Assembly (NCBI RefSeq): GCF_000820005.1
Contig: NZ_CDBL01000032.1
Coordinates: forward strand, 62,752-126,751
From: Aeromonas piscicola
GTDB taxonomy: Bacteria; Pseudomonadota; Gammaproteobacteria; Enterobacterales; Aeromonadaceae
DNA length: 64,000 bases
Direction of reading: 5' to 3'
The notes under the pieces are model-generated. The model was not told where the DNA came from. It did no database searches and was given only the letters and a program-made list of their open reading frames with translations. Positions 59,127-64,000 of this stretch are shown here, piece by piece (positions within the stretch are counted from its first letter, which is position 1; each line of letters starts with the position of its first letter). The position numbers were made by a program, and so were the translations under genes.

Positions 59127-60689
59127 TCAGTCCTGGCTCGGCCCATAAAGGGGGTAGTGACGCAGGCGAATGCGGGCGATCAGTGCCCTGAGCTCCTGCT
59201 CCAGCGCCCTGTCTTCCAGCAGAGGCGCAAACTCGGCCCGCACCTGCTGCACCATATGGGCCAGGGCCGGGCTGAGCGGCCGGGTGAAGGGCGTGGGCTG
59301 GGCCAGGCGCAGCTCGACCCCCTGCACCGCCGCCAGCAGGCAGGCGGCCCCGACCTGCTCGGTCAGGGTCAGCACCCGCAGGGCATCGCGCGCCGCTATG
59401 GTGCCCATGCTCACCTTGTCCTGGTTGTGGCACTCGGTGGAGCGGGAGAAGACGCTGGCGGGCATGGTCTGCTTGAGCGCCTCCGCGGTCCAGGCCGAGA
59501 CGCCGATCTGCACCGCCTTGAAACCGTGGTTGATCATCTGCCGCCCGGCCGGCGCCCCCGAGAGGTTGCTCGGCAGGCCGCCGTTGAACTTGGTGTCCAC
59601 CAGCTGGGCCAGCTGGCGGTCCAGCAAGTCCGCCAGATTGGCGATGGCCGTCTTCATGCTGTCCATCGCCATGGCGATGTGGCCGCCGTAGAAGTGACCA
59701 CCGTGCATCACGTGCTCCCCCTCCCCGTCGATCAGCGGGTTGTCGTTGGCGCTGTTGAGCTCGTTTTCGATGAGCTGGCGCCACCAGGGCAGGCTGTCGG
59801 CCACCACACCTATGACGTGGGGCGCGCAGCGCAATGAGTATCTGTCCTGCAGCCGGTCGCTGTGGCGCGGCAGCTCGCCGGCCACCAGATCCGACCTCAG
59901 CCAGGCCGCTATGCCCTGCATGCCGGGGTGGGGTTTGGCGGCAAACAACCGCTCGTCAAAGTGGAAGGCGTTGCCCCCCATGGCGACGCTCACCAGCGCC
60001 GTGATCCGGGTCGCCAGTTGCATCAGGTAGTCGGCACGGGCGTAGGCGAGACAGGCCAGCGCCGTCATCACGGAAGTGCCGTTCATCAGCGCCAGCCCCT
60101 CCTTGGGTCTCAGGGTCAGGGGGGTGATCCCCAACTCCCGATAGACCTCGGCGGCGGGACGCAGCGCGCCATCGTGATGGAGCTCGCGCTCCCCCACCAG
60201 CACGGCGGCGACGTAGGAGAGCGGTGTCAGATCGCCGCTGGCGCCGACGGATCCCTCTTCCGGTATGCGCGGTATGAGATCCTGCTCCAGCAACCAGCAG
60301 AGCCGTTCCAGCAAACCCGGGCTGACGCCGGAGACCCCCTGCGCCAGGGAGCAGAGCCGGGTCGCCAGCACGGCGCGACCGGCATCGAGCTCAAGATCCG
60401 CCCCCAGCCCGCAGCCGTGAAAGCGGGTCAGGTGCAGCGGCAGCTTGGGCACCAGCTCGGCGGGCACCGGTCGGGTCACCGAATCCCCGTAGCCTGTGGT
60501 CACCCCGTAGATGACCCCCTCCTCGGCCAGCAGCCGGTCGAGAAAATCGGCCCCCCGCTGAATGCGGGCCATAAAGGCGGGATCCCGGTTCAATGCCGGG
60601 CGGGCACGGCGCTCTGCCAGGGCCACCACATCTTCGATGGTCAACGGCTCGGCGCCGAAGGTGACGCACTTCATCTCACTCTTGTTCAT
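59127..60689 (-). CDS. Aromatic amino-acid ammonia-lyase (HAL/TAL/PAL family) in the APE operon
   Basis: A 520-residue lyase that uses the autocatalytic MIO prosthetic group to eliminate ammonia from an aromatic amino acid. The MIO triad Ala 150-Ser 151-Gly 152 lies in GSVGASGDLTPLSY; the catalytic Tyr loop GVTTGYGD (around residue 67) and NDNPL region are intact. At the substrate-selectivity position it has Phe 90-His 91 (RFHGCG), unlike Ser-His of histidase or His-Leu of Rhodobacter TAL. No hut genes are near. In the operon it could supply cinnamate or 4-coumarate as aryl starter. An alternative start is ATG 60674, two bases after the apeJ stop. Confidence 0.9.
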   Translation of the reverse strand: MNKSEMKCVTFGAEPLTIEDVVALAERRARPALNRDPAFMARIQRGADFLDRLLAEEGVIYGVTTGYGDSVTRPVPAELVPKLPLHLTRFHGCGLGADLELDAGRAVLATRLCSLAQGVSGVSPGLLERLCWLLEQDLIPRIPEEGSVGASGDLTPLSYVAAVLVGERELHHDGALRPAAEVYRELGITPLTLRPKEGLALMNGTSVMTALACLAYARADYLMQLATRITALVSVAMGGNAFHFDERLFAAKPHPGMQGIAAWLRSDLVAGELPRHSDRLQDRYSLRCAPHVIGVVADSLPWWRQLIENELNSANDNPLIDGEGEHVMHGGHFYGGHIAMAMDSMKTAIANLADLLDRQLAQLVDTKFNGGLPSNLSGAPAGRQMINHGFKAVQIGVSAWTAEALKQTMPASVFSRSTECHNQDKVSMGTIAARDALRVLTLTEQVGAACLLAAVQGVELRLAQPTPFTRPLSPALAHMVQQVRAEFAPLLEDRALEQELRALIARIRLRHYPLYGPSQD

Positions 60690-62379
60690 CGGTCAGCTGC
60701 CAGAAATCAAAAAAATTGAACCAGTCCAGCGGGGCGCGCAGGCAATGATGCTGCAGGCGATCGGCATAGGCCTGCACCCGGGACGCGAGTATCTGTTGTC
60801 GCCCCTGGCGCGGCAGACTGAGGCTGTCGGAAAAGGGCTCGAAATGCACCCGAAAGCGCCCCTGCTCCTTGAGGCCGAACATCAGGTAAACCGGGCAACC
60901 CAGCACGCTGGCCAGGGCAAAGGGACCGAGGGGAAAGGGGGCCGGCGCACCGAGGAAATCGGCCCAGACCACCCGCTTCTCCCGGGTCACAGAGGTGCGA
61001 TCGCCGACGATCACCACCCACTCCCCCTGATCCAGCTTCTCCTTGAGCAGGATGGCGGTATCGGCCCCCATCTCCTGCACCTGGATGAGGTTGAGCCGTG
61101 AATCCGGGTTGATCTGCTTGAGCAGGGCGTTGAAGCGGGCCGCGTGACGGGTGAAGACCAGCGCATTGATGCGCACCTCCCCCTTGCGACTGCCAAGGGC
61201 CCGGCACAGCTCGAGATCGCCGAGGTGAGAGCCCAGCAGCAGCAAGCCCTTGCCGCTGTTGATGGCGGCCTCGTAGTGCTCCCTCCCCACCAGCTCGATC
61301 TGATCCTCGGCTATGTCGCCGCGCCAGCCGGCCAGCTTGTCGAGCGCCGCCTCGCCAAAGCGCAGGAAGTGGCGAAAGCTCGATCTCGGCTCAGGGGGTA
61401 GCCGTATGCCCTGAGTGCGGGAAAAGGCCTCGAGCCGGGCCAGATAGGCTTGAGATGCCTGACGCTGGGCGCGGCCGGTCAACCAGAAGTAGCCGATGAC
61501 GGGGTAGAGCAACAGGGAGAAGCCCCGCCGCCCAAGCAGGCGATAGCTGGCCAGCATGATCTGCATGCCGAGCAGGGATCCGCGCTCCGGGGTGCGCGAC
61601 CAGTGGGTCCGGCGCTCGCGCCACAGCCGGGTCGCCCATGACCAGAGGCGGCGGGGCCCGCTCGTCAGGCGCAGCAGCAGATCCCACAACAGGCGGCATA
61701 CCAGTCGGGTGTGCATCCAGGAAATGTCGCGGTTGTCGCGCCAGAGCTGGAAATGGGAGCTGCCATCGGCGGGGTAGATGACCCGGGTCGGCACGAAACG
61801 CACCGCCACCCCGGCCCAGTGCAGGCGCACCATCACCTCGGTGTCAAAATCCATTCGCCTGCCGAGCGCCACCCGTTCGAGCAGCGTGCAGCTGACCGCC
61901 AGCGGATAGACCCGAAAGCCGCACATGCTGTCCTTGATGGCAAACGACAGCGTCTCGATCCAGACCCAGACATGGGTGATATAGCGGCCATAGAGGCGCC
62001 CTTTGGGCACGGAATCGTCGTAGACAGGGCGCCCCGAGATAAGCGCATCGGGATCCCGGTGCGCCTCGGCCAGCAGGGCCGGAATGTCTGCCAGATCGTG
62101 CTGGCCATCGGCATCCACCTGCAGGGCGTGGCTGAAACCGAGGCCATGGGCGTGGCGCAGCCCCGTCATCACGGCGCCGCCCTTGCCCTGGTTGTGCGAA
62201 TGGCGCAGCAGGGCGACCCAGGGGTGGCGGGCGGCCAGCTCATCCAGCGCGGCCGCGGCGACGGGTTCGCTGCCATCGTCGATCAGCAGGCAGGGCAGAT
62301 CATATTCGGCCAGCCGATCCAGCACGGTGGCCAGCGGGCCGGCATGGTTGTAACAGGGGATCAGGATGCAGGGTGTCAT
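60676..62379 (-). CDS. apeJ: APE glycosyltransferase-acyltransferase fusion ApeJ
   Basis: A 567-residue two-domain protein. The N-terminal 230 residues are a family 2 glycosyltransferase (MTPCILIPCYNH, LLIDDGS, HNQGKGGAV, QVDADGQHD as DxD). After a hydrophobic linker, residues 290-550 form a LpxL/HtrB-like lysophospholipid acyltransferase with LGSHLGDLELCRAL (HxxxD/E-type), GDRTSVTR and PLGPFALAS. It probably assembles the lipid or sugar anchor of the aryl polyene at the inner membrane. It overlaps apeI (ATGA) upstream and the ammonia-lyase start downstream. Confidence 0.92.
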   Translation of the reverse strand: MTPCILIPCYNHAGPLATVLDRLAEYDLPCLLIDDGSEPVAAAALDELAARHPWVALLRHSHNQGKGGAVMTGLRHAHGLGFSHALQVDADGQHDLADIPALLAEAHRDPDALISGRPVYDDSVPKGRLYGRYITHVWVWIETLSFAIKDSMCGFRVYPLAVSCTLLERVALGRRMDFDTEVMVRLHWAGVAVRFVPTRVIYPADGSSHFQLWRDNRDISWMHTRLVCRLLWDLLLRLTSGPRRLWSWATRLWRERRTHWSRTPERGSLLGMQIMLASYRLLGRRGFSLLLYPVIGYFWLTGRAQRQASQAYLARLEAFSRTQGIRLPPEPRSSFRHFLRFGEAALDKLAGWRGDIAEDQIELVGREHYEAAINSGKGLLLLGSHLGDLELCRALGSRKGEVRINALVFTRHAARFNALLKQINPDSRLNLIQVQEMGADTAILLKEKLDQGEWVVIVGDRTSVTREKRVVWADFLGAPAPFPLGPFALASVLGCPVYLMFGLKEQGRFRVHFEPFSDSLSLPRQGRQQILASRVQAYADRLQHHCLRAPLDWFNFFDFWQLTDEQE

Positions 62380-62747
62380 GGGATGAAGCGCACCCGTCCG
62401 CTGCTCGCCAGCTCATCTCCCAGCGCGTAGCTGAAAACGAGCTGATCCTTTTGTGGCTGCCACTGCAGGCTCAGGCTGCACTCGGCCCCCGGCCGCAGCG
62501 GGCGCTGAAACTTGAGCTGATCCAGCCCGTGAAACGGCAGACTCAGATTGAGTCGGCTGGCGGCATAGTGCATGACCCAGTGGATCTGGGTGACCCCTGG
62601 CAGCAGGGGCGCGCCGGGAAAGTGGCCCGCAAACCAGGGCAGCTCCGGATCGAGCCGCAGGTGCAGGCGCACGCCATCGGCCAGCGTCTCGCAGCCCAGC
62701 ACTGTCGGCAGCGAGTTCATCGGCAGCGTGTCAGCAGAGAGGCTCAT
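62376..62747 (-). CDS. apeI: APE dehydratase ApeI (hotdog)
   Basis: A 123-residue hotdog-fold protein with the FabA/FabZ-like motif WFAGHFPGAPLLPGVTQIHW; His 42 corresponds to the catalytic His. At the position of the FabZ glutamate (PGVLxxE) it has His 56, so the pair differs from the classical one. It acts with ApeP on beta-hydroxyacyl-ACP intermediates. ATG 62747 has a perfect AAGGAG seven bases upstream, inside the end of apeH, so the start is well supported. It overlaps apeH and apeJ. Confidence 0.88.
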   Translation of the reverse strand: MSLSADTLPMNSLPTVLGCETLADGVRLHLRLDPELPWFAGHFPGAPLLPGVTQIHWVMHYAASRLNLSLPFHGLDQLKFQRPLRPGAECSLSLQWQPQKDQLVFSYALGDELASSGRVRFIP

Positions 62748-64000
62748 CGAACAGCTCCTTGAGTTGTGGCCAGGGGCATTTGCCCTGGGCGTTGACGGGC
62801 ATGCTCTCGACCCGGCGCAGACTGCGCGGCAGGGCGACCGGTTCGAGCCAGGGGCGCAGCTGCTGGCGCAGGGCCAGCAGGAAGCGACCCTGACCCAGCT
62901 CGGCCCAGCGGGCAGCACCCACCTCGCTCAGCACCAGCACGGCGCCGAGGATCTGACGCTGGCCCTGCTGCAGAGGCAGCACGGCGGCCAACTCCACCTC
63001 CGGCAGGGCTTGCAGGCGCGCCTCCACCTCGTCGAGGGAGATGCGCTTTTCCTCCAGCTTGATCACCCTGTCCTGGCGTCCCAGCAGCTCGAACCCTGCC
63101 CCCGTCATCAGGATGCGATCGGCGCAGGCCAGCCAGCCATCCTCTGCCAGGAAGGGGGAGCGCAGCAGCAAGCCCTGATCCGGGCCGACCCGCACCTCAA
63201 TCCCGGGTAAGGGAGTCCAGGGGGTCTGCGCATGATTGCGCTGGCGCCAGCCGATGCCGCCGGTCTCGCTGCTGCCGAAAATCTCCACCGGCAGCTGGCC
63301 AAGCAGGGCCCGGGCCTGATGGGCATCCTCGGGTTGCAGGGGACCGCCGGAGGAGACGATAAGGCGGCAGCCCGCGGCGGGGATGGCCGGATCGAGCCGA
63401 CTGAGAAACGCGGGGGAAGCGATCAGGGCCCAGGGGGCGGTTTGCACCGCCAGCTGCTCCGGATAGTCGATGCTGCGGCGATCGAACGGACGCCCCAGGG
63501 CCAGCGGCAGCAGGATGCGAAACAACAGGCCGTAGATGTGCTGGTGACTGACGCTGGCCAGCACCCGAGTGTCGGCCAGGGTCTCGCCCCAAAGCGCCAT
63601 CTGCACCCGCAGCTCAGCCTCCAGCTGGGGCCAGGCTTTGGGGATCGCCTTGGGCTCGCCGGTGGAGCCCGAGCTGAACAGGGTCAGATCGAGACGTTCG
63701 GGAACCCGGCTGGCACGCTCTGCATCCAGCTCACCATGGCAATCGGCCAGCGGCAGCCGCAACTGGGGCACATCAAGCTCATCGCCAGGCAGCTCGCCAT
63801 CTGTGAGCAGGCCGTCAAACTGATCCCGCAGCGCCAGCAGCCCGGCCAGCCGTTGATGGCCCGGCAAGATGGCCTGATGACCGCCGAGAGCACAGGCGAG
63901 CAACGCTTGCGCAAACAGCAGGCTGTCATCGAAACAGAGCGCCCAGCGCACACGCGGCTGCCCGGGGCGAGCATGGCGGGCCATGGCCCGGGCCAGTTGC
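62731..64000 (-). CDS. apeH: APE aryl-ACP ligase ApeH (cut by window edge)
   Basis: At least 423 residues of an ANL-superfamily adenylate-forming enzyme are visible; the frame stays open to the window edge, so the N-terminus is missing. The ATP loop LTLFSSGSTGEPKAIPK, the IFGSSETGGIGWR motif and the hinge GRQDRVIKLEEKRISLDEVE are intact, as is the C-terminal catalytic Lys region NAQGKCPWPQ. In APE pathways this enzyme activates the aromatic starter acid and loads it onto an ACP. The remaining genes apeA-G, including the ACPs, would lie beyond the window. Confidence 0.92.
   Translation of the reverse strand, partial: QLARAMARHARPGQPRVRWALCFDDSLLFAQALLACALGGHQAILPGHQRLAGLLALRDQFDGLLTDGELPGDELDVPQLRLPLADCHGELDAERASRVPERLDLTLFSSGSTGEPKAIPKAWPQLEAELRVQMALWGETLADTRVLASVSHQHIYGLLFRILLPLALGRPFDRRSIDYPEQLAVQTAPWALIASPAFLSRLDPAIPAAGCRLIVSSGGPLQPEDAHQARALLGQLPVEIFGSSETGGIGWRQRNHAQTPWTPLPGIEVRVGPDQGLLLRSPFLAEDGWLACADRILMTGAGFELLGRQDRVIKLEEKRISLDEVEARLQALPEVELAAVLPLQQGQRQILGAVLVLSEVGAARWAELGQGRFLLALRQQLRPWLEPVALPRSLRRVESMPVNAQGKCPWPQLKELFDEPLC

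Noticed and set aside
59127-60689. hutH, histidine catabolism
   Set aside because: No hutU, hutI, hutG or hutC is nearby, the gene is embedded in the APE operon, and the selectivity residues differ from histidase.

Overview
The window reads as a high-GC gammaproteobacterial chromosome, most likely Aeromonas or a close relative. That placement is an inference from gene content and neighbourhoods (accBC next to aroQ, yhdT-panF, a complete aryl-polyene locus containing an ammonia-lyase) and from the strong G/C third-position bias; no 16S gene is present. Most of it is ordinary core genome. I see no insertion sequence, prophage, CRISPR array, tRNA or rRNA.

Layout. 1-10 kb: 5' end of glyA (minus), small Zn-ribbon and GFA proteins, torD with a small membrane protein, a membrane acyltransferase-like protein overlapping a beta-barrel-like protein, a PAS-GGDEF-EAL protein and acs. 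10-20 kb: aroQ-accB-accC, yhdT-panF, an EIICB-type PTS permease, a divergent LysR/alcohol-dehydrogenase pair, prmA and a 2-hydroxyacid dehydrogenase. 20-31 kb: an O-acetyltransferase followed by a 93-bp tandem repeat, a YdjA-type nitroreductase, fadH, sppA, a NUDIX hydrolase with a DUF2989 lipoprotein, a long GAPDH, yeaC and ansA. 31-43.6 kb: gltS, a chemoreceptor, prfB (with its programmed frameshift) and lysS, a PhzF-like protein, and cysJIH. 43.7-51.3 kb: proVWX, folA, the two-part YjjP/YjjB exporter, a DUF3135 protein, mogA and a DUF2541 protein. 51.3-64 kb: a minus-strand aryl-polyene (APE) operon, apeH-I-J, an aromatic amino-acid ammonia-lyase, then apeK-L-M-N-O-P-Q-R; apeH runs off the window.

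How the parts work together. Acs makes acetyl-CoA, AccB/AccC carboxylate it to malonyl-CoA, PanF imports pantothenate for CoA and ACP, and the APE ketosynthases, ketoreductase and dehydratases use malonyl units to extend an aryl starter that the ammonia-lyase may supply. CysJ, CysI and CysH reduce PAPS and sulfite for cysteine synthesis. ProVWX and GltS take up compatible solutes and glutamate.

The most unusual signal is a recurrent scar. In five places (acs, accC, yeaC and apeQ at the 3' end, fadH at the 5' end) an intact gene is flanked directly by a short, diverged second copy of its own terminus. The second copy keeps the native neighbouring signal (terminator, Shine-Dalgarno, or ATGA overlap with the next gene), and in acs and yeaC the differences are almost all synonymous. 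This fits replacement of whole genes by diverged alleles with an imprecise outer junction. Other items are a structured, terminator-bounded minus-strand RNA candidate upstream of prmA, a PsrA-like operator upstream of fadH and a REP-like inverted doublet.
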